DNA of 24,263 bases from Halieaceae bacterium (GTDB taxonomy: Bacteria > Pseudomonadota > Gammaproteobacteria > Pseudomonadales > Halieaceae). A program made the position numbers and the translations under genes. The notes under the pieces were generated by a model. The model saw only the letters and a program-made list of their open reading frames with translations, was not told the DNA's origin and ran no database searches. Shown piece after piece: positions 10,572 to 17,966 of this stretch (its first letter is position 1; each line of letters starts with the position of its first letter). The stretch is from assembly GCA_902518075.1 (NCBI GenBank), contig CABYEX010000021.1, forward strand, positions 1-24,263. The letters run 5' to 3'.

Positions 10572-11581
10572 AATGCCGATCCCAGGGTGGCGACAGGCGT
10601 ATTTGCGCCATTGGCGAGCCAACTTGCCAACGCCGCGCTGACATCCGGAAAAGACAGGTTCGGCGCCGGAGGGGGTGCCGCTAACCAGCGTGCGGTCAGC
10701 TCGTTGTCGATCTGGCGCATGACGGTCGCATAATGCAGGGTCTCGAGCGCCGCGCCGTTGGAGAGCTGCTCCATCTGTTTTGCCAGCGGTCTCGTGAGAA
10801 CCGGTTTGCGCCAATGCAGACACTCCGAGATCAGTTCGAAACCGCAATTACAGACAACCCCACGGGCGCTTGCAAGGTCTGACTTGAACCCGGTGATGTT
10901 CGCAGTACGACGCCCCACATTTCCCTGTTCGTCATTGGGGAGCGTGCTCGCATACTGCAGGAAGCGATGTTCCGAGAATCCATTGAGCCACTCTGTGACT
11001 AATGTCTGATCCTCAAAGGGCAAGTAGACCAGAATATGCTCCAGGGCTGCAGTTTGTGGCGCGGGTGGTAAATCCAGAATCGGTGGCAGGACGTTGGACC
11101 CAAAGTTGGACCAGTGCAGCCCGACACCGCGCGCGACGGGTGCAAACAGAGACATCACGGCATGCTGGGCGAGCGATCGACCCTCGACGGGTGTGTTTTT
11201 GCCAAAGGCGTATTGGTGTCCAATTCCCAGTACTGATTGTCCTTTGAGCTTGCCAGCCCAGGCGGTGACCGGCTCGTAGTCGGTGACAACCAGGTCGTAG
11301 GCTTTGACGTCGAGTCGCTGCACATCACGAGTGAACTGTGAGTAGCGATTGGCCATGATGGTCTTTCTGTAGCGAAGCCGGCCGGCTTCTGTGACAAAGG
11401 TGAGCCCGGCGCGGTGTTGAAAATCCCCGAAGGGCTCCATATCAAATAGGCGCTCCCGCGGCCGACCTGAAAACAGCCACGTGATGTCAACATCAGGATG
11501 TGTTTTGAAGGCCTGAGCCATGGCGCGGGCTCTGCTGATATGACCCTGCCCCGTCGCCTGGACCCCGTAGAGAATGCGCAA
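10547..11581 (-). CDS. MJ1255/VC2487-type glycosyltransferase
   Basis: A 344-residue protein with a GT-B-like pattern, opening MRILYGVQATGQGHISRARA. The GQGHxxRA loop is typical of the MurG-like/MJ1255 family of uncharacterised glycosyltransferases. The second domain includes VVCNCGFELISECLHWRKPVL, the region equivalent to the donor-nucleotide site (GxxELxE), then PLAKQMEQLSNGAALE. There is no signal peptide; it is probably cytoplasmic or peripheral on the inner membrane. The start is TTG 11581 with TAGGA eight bases upstream. The PAP2 phosphatase stop is 10 bases upstream, and the cytochrome start overlaps its 3' end. A role in making or recycling a lipid-linked glycan with the PAP2 partner is inferred. 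Confidence 0.82.
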   Translation of the reverse strand: MRILYGVQATGQGHISRARAMAQAFKTHPDVDITWLFSGRPRERLFDMEPFGDFQHRAGLTFVTEAGRLRYRKTIMANRYSQFTRDVQRLDVKAYDLVVTDYEPVTAWAGKLKGQSVLGIGHQYAFGKNTPVEGRSLAQHAVMSLFAPVARGVGLHWSNFGSNVLPPILDLPPAPQTAALEHILVYLPFEDQTLVTEWLNGFSEHRFLQYASTLPNDEQGNVGRRTANITGFKSDLASARGVVCNCGFELISECLHWRKPVLTRPLAKQMEQLSNGAALETLHYATVMRQIDNELTARWLAAPPPAPNLSFPDVSAALASWLANGANTPVATLGSALWGQSVAI

Positions 11582-11591
11582 CCGGTTTGTC

Positions 11592-12125
11592 CTAGGCCAG
11601 GCCGAGTTGCGAGGCGACCATCATGGCGATCGCGCTCCCTATTATTGCCCCGGCAATGGTGTCGCCTGGAAAATGCGCGCCCAACAAAACCCGCGACAGC
11701 CCAACCCCGCATGCCCATCCATACAGAGTCAGGAAGGGGCCGCCAAAGACAATGCCTGTCATGGTGGCCAGGCAGAATGCCGCTGAGGTGTGCCCCGAGG
11801 GAAAGCTAAAGCGATCCGACGGCACGACCAGCGCGCTAAAGCTGGGCATGATCTCCTGCGGTCGCCGACGCTGAAGCCCGTTCTTAAGTACCAGGTAGAC
11901 CGCGCGCTCAATGGTGAAGGCTAGCGTTAGTGCGGTGGTAAAGGCAGAGGCTGCAGGTGAGGCGAGCAACCAGGCGGTAACAGCGAAGACGACTTGCAGA
12001 TACCCGTCGCCACTTCGTGAAACGATTCTCGAGAACTGTATCAATGAGCAACGCCGTTGCCCCTGTTGAAAGAGCTGTTTCAACAGTCGCGCGTCCCACT
12101 GGTGCAGCGTCGACAGTATCGCCAT
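11592..12125 (-). CDS. PAP2 family membrane phosphatase
   Basis: A 177-residue integral membrane protein of the PAP2/BacA-independent lipid phosphatase superfamily. All three catalytic motifs are visible: KX6RP at residues 81-89, PSGH at 109-112 (His acts as acid/base), and SRX5HX3D at 144-155 with the nucleophilic His151. Four or five hydrophobic segments surround them. Likely substrates are phosphatidic acid or undecaprenyl diphosphate, with cleavage at the periplasmic face. Ten bases separate its stop from the glycosyltransferase start, so it probably leads this operon. The start ATG 12125 has TAGGTG close upstream. Confidence 0.9.
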   Translation of the reverse strand: MAILSTLHQWDARLLKQLFQQGQRRCSLIQFSRIVSRSGDGYLQVVFAVTAWLLASPAASAFTTALTLAFTIERAVYLVLKNGLQRRRPQEIMPSFSALVVPSDRFSFPSGHTSAAFCLATMTGIVFGGPFLTLYGWACGVGLSRVLLGAHFPGDTIAGAIIGSAIAMMVASQLGLA

Positions 12126-12187
12126 ATCACCTACGGTAGGCGCGGCATGTGGCGTTTTTGTGACGAGTTCGTGTCAGTTTGATGACT

Positions 12188-12216
12188 TTGTCAGAATTGC
12201 CAAGTTGGCGTACGCT
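12188..12216 (+). promoter_or_regulatory. Candidate sigma-70 promoter for the amidotransferase gene
   Basis: TTGTCA (12188-12193, five of six consensus bases) and TACGCT (12211-12216, three of six) are separated by 17 bases and lie 55 bases before ATG 12271. This fits a weak housekeeping promoter, but the -10 match is poor. Confidence 0.35.
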
Positions 12217-12270
12217 GGCGCGCCGTAGCGGATTGCGCGCGGGCTAGTAGTTGTAGCGGAGCACAAGAGT

Positions 12271-12972
12271 ATGCACATCGGTATTTTGCGCACCGATTCC
12301 GTCAGGCCAGAGTGGGTGCCCACCTACGGTGAGTACCCGGACATGTTCGAACGCCTGTTATTGGCCGAGGACGACGCCCTGACGTTTACCATCTGGAATG
12401 TAGAGGCGGGTGAACTGCCCGACAGCGTGGAGGTGGCAGATGGCTTCTTGATTACCGGGAGTAAGAGCAGCGTTTACGACGACAAGGATTGGATCCGCGC
12501 ATTGGAAGGCTTCGTGCGCCAGTGCCACGCCGCACGGCGGAAGGTGATTGGCATCTGTTTTGGTCACCAGCTCGTGGCCCAGGCGTTGGGCGGGACAGTT
12601 GCTAAGTCAGATAAGGGCTGGGGCGTGGGCGTAAATTGCTACAACGTCGACCAAGCGGCGTTCGATCTGGCCGATGGCGATCAATTCTGTCTGCTGGCCT
12701 CACACCAGGATCAGGTGATGGCTATGCCCCCCGGCGCCCAACAGATAGCCACCAATGACCACTGCGAGGTGGCCGGTATGACCTTGGGGGAGCACATCCT
12801 GACCTTGCAGGGTCATCCCGAATTCGTTCCTGAGTACTCGCGCGAGATTATGAATTTCCGCCACGACATGATTGGTGCTGAGCGGGTAGCAGAGGGCATG
12901 GCGAGCTTTGAGGCGCGCCAGCACGAGGGAGATCGTATTGCGCGCTGGATGTTGGCCTTTCTCAACCGGTAA
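12271..12972 (+). CDS. Class I glutamine amidotransferase-like protein
   Basis: A 233-residue soluble protein with a free-standing class I GATase fold. The nucleophile elbow is GICFGHQ with Cys96, and the rest of the triad is His182 and Glu184 in LQGHPEF. The opening, IGILRTDSVRPEW, resembles the GMP-synthase-type stand-alone amidotransferases annotated across marine gammaproteobacteria. Such proteins hydrolyse glutamine or gamma-glutamyl compounds in the cytoplasm. No synthetase partner is adjacent, so the substrate is open. It is divergent from the PAP2 operon and convergent with the glyoxalase gene, whose stop lies only 3 bases beyond its own. Confidence 0.85.
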   Translation: MHIGILRTDSVRPEWVPTYGEYPDMFERLLLAEDDALTFTIWNVEAGELPDSVEVADGFLITGSKSSVYDDKDWIRALEGFVRQCHAARRKVIGICFGHQLVAQALGGTVAKSDKGWGVGVNCYNVDQAAFDLADGDQFCLLASHQDQVMAMPPGAQQIATNDHCEVAGMTLGEHILTLQGHPEFVPEYSREIMNFRHDMIGAERVAEGMASFEARQHEGDRIARWMLAFLNR

Positions 12973-12975
12973 GCG

Positions 12976-13416
12976 TTACCACTCGCCAATATTTTCCATC
13001 GACTGCCACGGCTCCTGCAGCGGCAGCGCGTCACCGGACTGCAATAACTCAATCGAGATCCCGTCGGGTGAGCGGATAAACGCCATGCGTCCGTCTCGGG
13101 GTGGGCGGTTCAGCGTCACGCCTTTATCGACGAGCTGCTGGCAGGTCGCATAGATATTGTCGACCTGATACGCCAAGTGTCCAAAATTGCGCCCGCCATC
13201 GTAGGTCTCGGGGTCCCAGTTGTAGGTGATCTCCACCAGCGGCGCCTGCTTGGATTTAGCACTTTCGAGATCATCTGGGGCACTTAGGAAGACTAGCGTG
13301 AAGCGCCCGGCGTCATTGTCATACCGGAAGGCCTCGACCAGTCCCAGCTTGTCGATAAAGAAGTCGAGGGTGTCATCGAGGTTGGCGGCGCGGATCATAG
13401 TGTGGAGGTATTGCAT
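12976..13416 (-). CDS. VOC family protein, glyoxalase I-like (lactoylglutathione lyase)
   Basis: A 146-residue protein of the vicinal-oxygen-chelate fold. It resembles GloA, which isomerises the methylglyoxal-glutathione hemithioacetal to S-lactoylglutathione. The four metal ligands of GloA have counterparts: His5 (YLHTMIR), Glu62 (LVEITYNW), His80 (NFGHLAY) and Glu123 (ISIELLQ). The LHTMIR and EITYNW segments closely match E. coli GloA, favouring true glyoxalase I over a generic VOC protein. The start is ATG 13416, six bases after GGGAG; an upstream reading from 13485 adds residues unlike the family. The C-terminal tail after Glu123 is slightly longer than in E. coli. Confidence 0.82.
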   Translation of the reverse strand: MQYLHTMIRAANLDDTLDFFIDKLGLVEAFRYDNDAGRFTLVFLSAPDDLESAKSKQAPLVEITYNWDPETYDGGRNFGHLAYQVDNIYATCQQLVDKGVTLNRPPRDGRMAFIRSPDGISIELLQSGDALPLQEPWQSMENIGEW

Positions 13417-13526
13417 GGGGTACTCCCGTTTTCGGTAATGAGATTTTAGGTCAAGTCCCACTCGCTGACGAAGACTGCGATACACTGCGCGGCCCCCGAT
13501 TATGACACCCTCTGGATATTTGCTTT

Positions 13527-14429
13527 ATGTGGTTCCGCGCACTTCGACCTTACCGCTTACCCAGCCGTCTCGGCATCGACGCCGAGGAGTTGGAACGACG
13601 TCTGCAGTCCCGGACTTTCTCAAGCTGCACGCCGGCTCAGGCGAGCAGCTTGGGGTGGGTGCCGGCGCTGGATGATGCGGCCTCGGCACTGGTCCATGCG
13701 GCAGGGCCTTACTGGATGGTGCGCCTAAAGCGTGAGGAGAAGCTCCTGCCTGCGACGGTAGTGCGCGAGCAGGCCAATGAGCGCTGCGCGCAAATTGCCA
13801 AGGCGCAGGGGCGTAAGGTCAGTCGCCGTGAGCGATTGGCTGTGACCGATGAGGTCATGCAAGATCTGTTGCCTCGCGCTTTTTCTCGCTCCAGCACGAT
13901 CCGCGCGATCATTGCTGATCAAGCCGGGTGGATCTGGATCGACAGTAGCAACGCCGGGCGCTCGGAAGAGGTGCTCAATCATCTGCGCGAGGCGCTCGGC
14001 AACTTGCCTGCTGTCTTGCCCGAAACCCAAAAAGCCCCCGCCCATATGATGACCCAATGGCTGATGCAGGGCGGCATTCCCGAGGCGATTGAGCTGGGTG
14101 ACGAGGCCGATTTTGCCGATCAGCGCGAGGAGGGCAGTTCAGTGAAGGTGCGCGGCGTGCCCCTCGATAGCGAGGAGGTGTTGGCACACCTCGCCTCGGG
14201 CCATCAGGTTGAGAAACTGGCATTGGAGTGGGGTGCGCGGGTTGCAGCCGTGGTCGACAAAGGCCTGTCTCTGCGTCGCCTGAAGTTCAGCGATGCCATT
14301 CGTGAAGCGAACGACGAGCTGGTTGAAGACCCCTTAGCCCGGGCGGATGCGGACTTTCTGATTCTCTGTGAGATTCTTGTGGGCCTTCAGACCGATTTGA
14401 TCAAAGCGTTCGGCGGGATCGCCGAATGA
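13527..14429 (+). CDS. rdgC: Recombination-associated protein RdgC
   Basis: RdgC forms a ring around duplex DNA, binds the nucleoid without sequence specificity and limits RecA action. The 300 residues match the family. The start WFRALRPYRL matches the WFKNLMVYRL opening of E. coli RdgC. Conserved blocks include LGWVPAL, LKREEKLLPATVV, LPRAFSRSS, KVRGVPLDSEEVLAHL, KLALEWGARV and LRRLKFSDAIRE. Its TGA stop overlaps the next ATG (ATGA at 14426-14429), coupling it to the DUF1653 gene. Confidence 0.95.
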   Translation: MWFRALRPYRLPSRLGIDAEELERRLQSRTFSSCTPAQASSLGWVPALDDAASALVHAAGPYWMVRLKREEKLLPATVVREQANERCAQIAKAQGRKVSRRERLAVTDEVMQDLLPRAFSRSSTIRAIIADQAGWIWIDSSNAGRSEEVLNHLREALGNLPAVLPETQKAPAHMMTQWLMQGGIPEAIELGDEADFADQREEGSSVKVRGVPLDSEEVLAHLASGHQVEKLALEWGARVAAVVDKGLSLRRLKFSDAIREANDELVEDPLARADADFLILCEILVGLQTDLIKAFGGIAE

Positions 14430-14644
14430 GTGATCTGGCACTTGGCCGATACCGCCATTACAAGGGTGGTGAGTACACCGTGATAGGGGTTGCCCAGCAT
14501 TCAGAAACCGGCGAGGCGCTGGTTGTATACCGACCTGAATATGGTGAGCGCGGTCTCTGGGTGCGCCCGCTGTTGATGTTTCAGGAGAGCGTTGAGACGC
14601 CGGATGGCGCGGTACCGCGGTTTGCGTTGATCCACGCCGGCTAA
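14426..14644 (+). CDS. DUF1653 domain protein
   Basis: A 72-residue protein consisting of a single DUF1653 domain: GRYRHYKGGEYTVIGVA, then TGEALVVYRPEYGERGLWVRP and a final MFQESV segment. The small beta-rich fold has no established function. The ATG start overlaps the rdgC stop, so both are translated from one message. Known DUF1653 proteins are frequently short and stand-alone like this one. Confidence 0.85.
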   Translation: MSDLALGRYRHYKGGEYTVIGVAQHSETGEALVVYRPEYGERGLWVRPLLMFQESVETPDGAVPRFALIHAG

Positions 14645-14648
14645 ACCT

Positions 14649-14801
14649 TTAGGGCTTAGTTCTCCACATCCGGGTCATTTCCAGATACAAATAGGACACC
14701 GGCCAGGTGATCAGCACAAAGTCCGTCAAAGGTGCTACGCCTGCCAGCAGCTAGTACCCGGCCTAACCTGCAACAAAATAGTTCGATACCAACGCGGAGG
14801 C
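14649..14801 (-). pseudogene. Remnant of a small membrane-protein gene
   Basis: The minus-strand frame that ends in TAA at 14649-14651 reads LLAGVAPLTDFVLITWP, then VSYLYLEMTRMWRTKP. Upstream in the same frame are two TAG stops (14751-14753 and 14763-14765), with NYFVAG and AGY between and before them. The hydrophobic, Trp/Tyr-rich pattern looks like the last one or two membrane segments of a protein whose 5' part has decayed. No family was recognised. The region overlaps only the upstream leader of the SnoaL gene at 14806. A chance open frame is possible. Confidence 0.4.
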
Positions 14802-14805
14802 GCCA

Positions 14806-15267
14806 ATGAGTCACATTGTTGATCAGTTTTATGAGGCAATCCGAACCGGTGACACGGCGTTACTGAATCGCGTCATTGCCGAAGACTTTTGTCTGATATG
14901 CCCGACACAGGATCATGTTTTATCCGGCATCTATGAGGGTAAGCAGCGGTTTTTTGAGGAGGTGACCCCGCTCGTATTTGGCTGTGTGAACCCTGAGGAA
15001 ATTACCTTTTGCGCCGATCACCAGGTGGTGTTTGACGGCGGCGAGGTGGTGGTGGCCATGGCGCAGAACAATGGCGTCGCGTTAACCGGTGAACGCTACG
15101 ACCAGATCTACGTCCACATTTTCAAAGTTCGGGACGCCCAAATTCGCGCGATCATCGAATGCTTCGACAGCGCCCTCGCCAATCGCGCTTTGTGGGAGTC
15201 GAGCAACGGACTTGTGCCCGATGAGCCCTCGGCACTTTCTAACCTACGTCGATTTGCCGATGCTTGA
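14806..15267 (+). CDS. SnoaL-like / NTF2-fold protein
   Basis: A 153-residue protein with the SnoaL-like cone fold: HIVDQFYEAIRTGDTALLNRVIAEDFCLICP at the start (helix-strand), a central FGCVNPEEITFCADHQVV region, and the typical end YDQIYVHIFKVRDAQIRAIIECFDS. This fold serves in polyketide cyclases, limonene-epoxide hydrolase-like enzymes and many orphans, so the reaction cannot be named. A strong CGGAGG lies six bases before ATG 14806. It faces the Rieske oxygenase gene pair, which is read on the other strand. Confidence 0.8.
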   Translation: MSHIVDQFYEAIRTGDTALLNRVIAEDFCLICPTQDHVLSGIYEGKQRFFEEVTPLVFGCVNPEEITFCADHQVVFDGGEVVVAMAQNNGVALTGERYDQIYVHIFKVRDAQIRAIIECFDSALANRALWESSNGLVPDEPSALSNLRRFADA

Positions 15268-15414
15268 AGACAGGCGCCAACTTGCCTGACTCGGATAGGC
15301 CTCCTTCACACCGCTGCCAACTCAGCAGGCCAAAGTGCCATTGCAATGTGGTTAGTAGGGAGTCTCCGTGCTGGGCTTAAGCCCGCTGAGGAAAGCATTG
15401 ACATCTCAGTGTTT

Positions 15415-15825
15415 TCAGGGAGTTTGTTGGGTGCCCCGAATGACCAACTCATGGCGGGCGATTTTCCAGCCGTCGCCGCTGCGGACAAAGTCGGTCAGAT
15501 AGGTCGCCCACAGGGTGAACATGGCGCTGTCACCGTCTTTCAGCACGTGTAGTGCTTGCACATCGGTCCGGGCAGAGGCGGTATCACCCGATACTGTCGC
15601 CAGCTGAGGGCTTATCAGGTGCTGGGTTGCAGAAAAAGCCTCAAGCTGGCATTCCACCGATGCGGTCCAGGTGTCGGCGCCGTTAATAATGGCTTCCCCA
15701 AAACCCACAATCTCCACGTCATCGGCAAAACAGGCGCGGTAGCGCGCCATGTCCCGGTCATCCACGGCAGCGGCATAGGAGAGCATCACGTCCTGAAGCT
15801 GTCTGCGATCGTCGGCGTCACTCAT
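15415..15825 (-). CDS. SnoaL_4/NTF2-fold protein, possible oxygenase small subunit
   Basis: A 136-residue NTF2-fold protein: DDRRQLQDVMLSYAAAVDDRD, ARYRACFADDVEIVGFG, then FSATQHLISPQLATVSGD and a C-terminal SGDGWKIARHELVIRG. This is the SnoaL_4 pattern, the same fold as the beta subunits of ring-hydroxylating dioxygenases. It starts 19 bases after the stop of the Rieske alpha-subunit gene and has AGGA eight bases upstream, so the two are almost certainly co-transcribed. Its role as a small subunit or an accessory isomerase is inferred. True beta subunits are usually longer (about 160-180 residues). Confidence 0.8.
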   Translation of the reverse strand: MSDADDRRQLQDVMLSYAAAVDDRDMARYRACFADDVEIVGFGEAIINGADTWTASVECQLEAFSATQHLISPQLATVSGDTASARTDVQALHVLKDGDSAMFTLWATYLTDFVRSGDGWKIARHELVIRGTQQTP

Positions 15826-15844
15826 ATCCGGATTCCTGCGTTAC

Positions 15845-17200
15845 TTATAACTTGCCATCGATATAGTCATCGATGCGCTCGTGGTATCGACTGATGCGTT
15901 TCTCCTGACCCGAGAGATAGGCGCCTTTGAACCCTCGCGAACGCACGCCGCGCTGCTGGGTAATGAATACTGCTACGTCGTCCTCGATCGCCGGGCCGAT
16001 GGAGTCCTCGCCGCAGGTCAGCCATTTGACGGGTACATCACCCGAGCCGTTACCGGTAAGTGATTCGGTGGCGCTGGTCCCGTCATCTAGCTCGGCTGCC
16101 ACGCTAGCGGCGCTGGCATACCACCAGTTATCAAACAGGCACTGTTCCGGATCGGTGGGGTGAGGGCGTGCCCGCAAAAAGTGGAAGCCGTCAGCCCACA
16201 GCGATACCGCAAAGTTGGGGAACAGCGTGTAGTGGAAAGCATCGGTCAGCTGCTCGTTGGGCACGGCCGCGTAGTGGCTGTAGCCCTTGTCGGGGCCTAG
16301 CTCTCGTTTCGCCTGCTGGAGTGCTTCGCGGGTATCCTCGGGCTTACCCTTAAACTCGGCAGGGTCGAGGCTCCAGTAGTCGAGGAGCGATGCCAGCGGC
16401 TCGACGATGTTGCCGTCGGCGTCGGTGACGCCAGCACCGTAGCCGCCTTTCATGATCATGCGTGCGTGGCCTTCATTCGCCAGATCAAACTGGGTTTCTT
16501 TGAAGTACGTGTTAATGCCCCCGGCAATGGCGGTGCGGTCGGTGGAGGGGGTCGCGCCCATGTGCACCGTGGGCACGTGATAGGACTCATTAAAGTTATC
16601 CAGCACTACTTTCCAGTTGCAGGGCAGCCACATGGTGTTGGCCATGGTGCGTTTCCAGGTATCCACCTCTCTGGCCTGCCACTCGTCCCAGATCGGGCCC
16701 AGGTAGTCTTTGAGGGGCCCGCAGTCGGGGTCCATATTGACCCAGATGAAACCCGCAAAAGGCTCGCACTTCAGTTCCGCGAGCCGCAACTTGCCGCAGG
16801 GGTTGCCCTCGGGAAAGTCCTCTTTATCCGGCGCAAACTGTAGCGCGCCGTCAGGCAGAAATGCCCAGCTATGGTAGCGGCAGACAAAGCGCCGCGGGTT
16901 GCTGCCTTTAGGTTCGTCCACCAGCGGATTGCCGCGGTGCTGGCATACGTTATAGAAGGCTTTGATACTGCCGTCTTGCTGGCGCACCATCAGGATCTCT
17001 TCGCGCCCAACGGGCTCCATCTGCCAGTCGCCAGGCGCGGGCAGATCAGCCTCCCGCCCCAACAATAACCATACCCGCGTCCACATGCCTTCCCATTCTT
17101 GCTCCATGAAGTTACGGGAGGTATAGCGGTACCCAGGAATGCTGTGCCCGCGAATCGATTGCTGGGGCCAGGTATCTAAAGTCGGAATCGGCGCATTCAT
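15845..17200 (-). CDS. Rieske non-haem iron ring-hydroxylating oxygenase, alpha subunit
   Basis: A 451-residue oxygenase. The Rieske [2Fe-2S] ligands are Cys86, His88, Cys107 and His110 (CQHRG... and ...CRYHSWAF). The spacing CXHX18CX2H is one residue longer than the common 15-17. The mononuclear iron site has His208 and His213 in NFNESYHVPTVH. The protein belongs to the group acting on aromatic acids, amines, quaternary amines or sterol-like substrates; the substrate cannot be read from sequence. Electrons must come from a reductase or ferredoxin not in the window. The ATG at 17200 follows GGGGGG at nine bases. The small SnoaL_4 gene follows 19 bases after its stop. Confidence 0.92.
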   Translation of the reverse strand: MNAPIPTLDTWPQQSIRGHSIPGYRYTSRNFMEQEWEGMWTRVWLLLGREADLPAPGDWQMEPVGREEILMVRQQDGSIKAFYNVCQHRGNPLVDEPKGSNPRRFVCRYHSWAFLPDGALQFAPDKEDFPEGNPCGKLRLAELKCEPFAGFIWVNMDPDCGPLKDYLGPIWDEWQAREVDTWKRTMANTMWLPCNWKVVLDNFNESYHVPTVHMGATPSTDRTAIAGGINTYFKETQFDLANEGHARMIMKGGYGAGVTDADGNIVEPLASLLDYWSLDPAEFKGKPEDTREALQQAKRELGPDKGYSHYAAVPNEQLTDAFHYTLFPNFAVSLWADGFHFLRARPHPTDPEQCLFDNWWYASAASVAAELDDGTSATESLTGNGSGDVPVKWLTCGEDSIGPAIEDDVAVFITQQRGVRSRGFKGAYLSGQEKRISRYHERIDDYIDGKL

Positions 17201-17355
17201 ATGGAGTGACCCCCCGGGATTACTGCCTTGTTTTGCACTCCAGTTTACTGCTAACAGAGTGAAAAAAAAGGCGTGCTCGGCGGTCTTCTCTTGCTGAAAA
17301 ATGTAATGGTTGCTGTCGATGCCTGTGTCTTAATCTCGCTGAGCGTTGTCGAGCG
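17201..17355. other. Leader region upstream of the Rieske gene
   Basis: This stretch precedes the Rieske oxygenase start (read leftward) and should hold its promoter. A run of eight T on the minus strand (17262-17269 region) is visible, without a convincing hairpin before it. I could not assign -35/-10 boxes with confidence. Confidence 0.3.
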
Positions 17356-17589
17356 TCACCAACTAAACATCGATGTGGCGTTTCCGAAATAACACATGCC
17401 TATGAAAGAAATGATTGCACTGATCAAAGGCAGCCATTGAAGGCCCTGTGCAACGTCGGGGTCGCGCGCCAGTCGCAGATCTCCTGCCAGGCTGATTAGC
17501 CACATGACGGTGCAACCCCAGAAGCCAATGATCAACCAAGTCAAAGTGATGCCTTTGTCTCAGCGTTCACTGAGAGTGGGCTTGGTCAA
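17356..17589 (-). pseudogene. Two-helix membrane protein with an in-frame stop
   Basis: From TTG 17587-17589 the frame reads LTKPTLSER, then TGA (17560-17562), then DKGITLTWLIIGFWG, a CTVMWLISLAG helix, a polar link RLARDPDVAQG, and a second helix LISAIISFIGMCYF ending SMFSW. A single TGG-to-TGA change would give an uninterrupted small membrane protein of about 77 residues, which suggests a nonsense mutation. Alternatively translation begins at TTG 17544 (AAGG seven bases upstream), giving 62 residues. It is not recognised. The CYFGN motif recurs as WCFGN in the frame at 17704-17874. Confidence 0.35.
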
Positions 17590-17677
17590 GCAGGAGAAGC
17601 GGTGTTTGCCTGCGGGCCGAGTCGACGCTAATTCCAAACCATAAACTGGCCGCGACTATCCAAAACAAAAATACCAT
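17567..17677 (-). pseudogene. Short hydrophobic open frame, possible frameshifted fragment
   Basis: A 36-residue frame starting MVFLFWIVAASLWFGISV, one membrane helix followed by a polar tail. It runs into, and overlaps in another frame, the interrupted two-helix frame at 17356-17589. It may be the first helix of the same gene separated by a frameshift, or chance. Confidence 0.2.
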
Positions 17678-17703
17678 GCAGTTCGCTCCGGTATGTCTCT
17701 TGC

Positions 17704-17874
17704 TCAAGCCATACGTTTTGGGAGGGTTGCCAGATCGCTTATGCCAAGGACGCCGCGCCTACCGCGGTGATAGGACGGTGGCTTTCTCTGATTTAGCAGG
17801 GCGCTGCCGACCAGCAGCCCGACTTGCATCATATTGCCGAAGCACCAAATCAAATAACCGTTGCAAGTAGTCAT
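17704..17874 (-). CDS. Small hydrophobic hypothetical, possibly decayed
   Basis: A 56-residue frame from ATG 17874. The first 28 residues are hydrophobic (GYLIWCFGNMMQVGLLVGSA) and end in a basic boundary NQRK. The remaining part (PPSYHRGRRGVLG...) does not look like a natural domain, so a frameshift after NQRK is plausible. No ribosome site is visible. The GN-containing helix resembles the last helix of the interrupted frame at 17356-17589, suggesting a broken tandem pair. Confidence 0.25.
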   Translation of the reverse strand: MTTCNGYLIWCFGNMMQVGLLVGSALLNQRKPPSYHRGRRGVLGISDLATLPKRMA

Positions 17875-17966
17875 TTTTACGGGAAAAATTCGTGAAACAC
17901 TTTATTGATCTGTAGCATTCCCCCTCCTATCTTGTAGGTTCATCAGCAGCGAGCCACTAGATATTG

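Noticed and set aside
10572..10847. Extension of the cytochrome gene to an upstream ATG at 10847
   Set aside because: This part lies entirely inside the glycosyltransferase gene, has no signal peptide and would bury the clear Sec signal after GTG 10571.
15373..15384. GGGCTTAAGCCC palindrome between the two SnoaL genes
   Set aside because: A 4-bp stem with TTAA loop and no T-run on either side is too weak for a terminator and stands alone as a site.
17257..17275. Run of eight T on the minus strand upstream of the Rieske gene
   Set aside because: No stable hairpin precedes it, so it is not called as a terminator.
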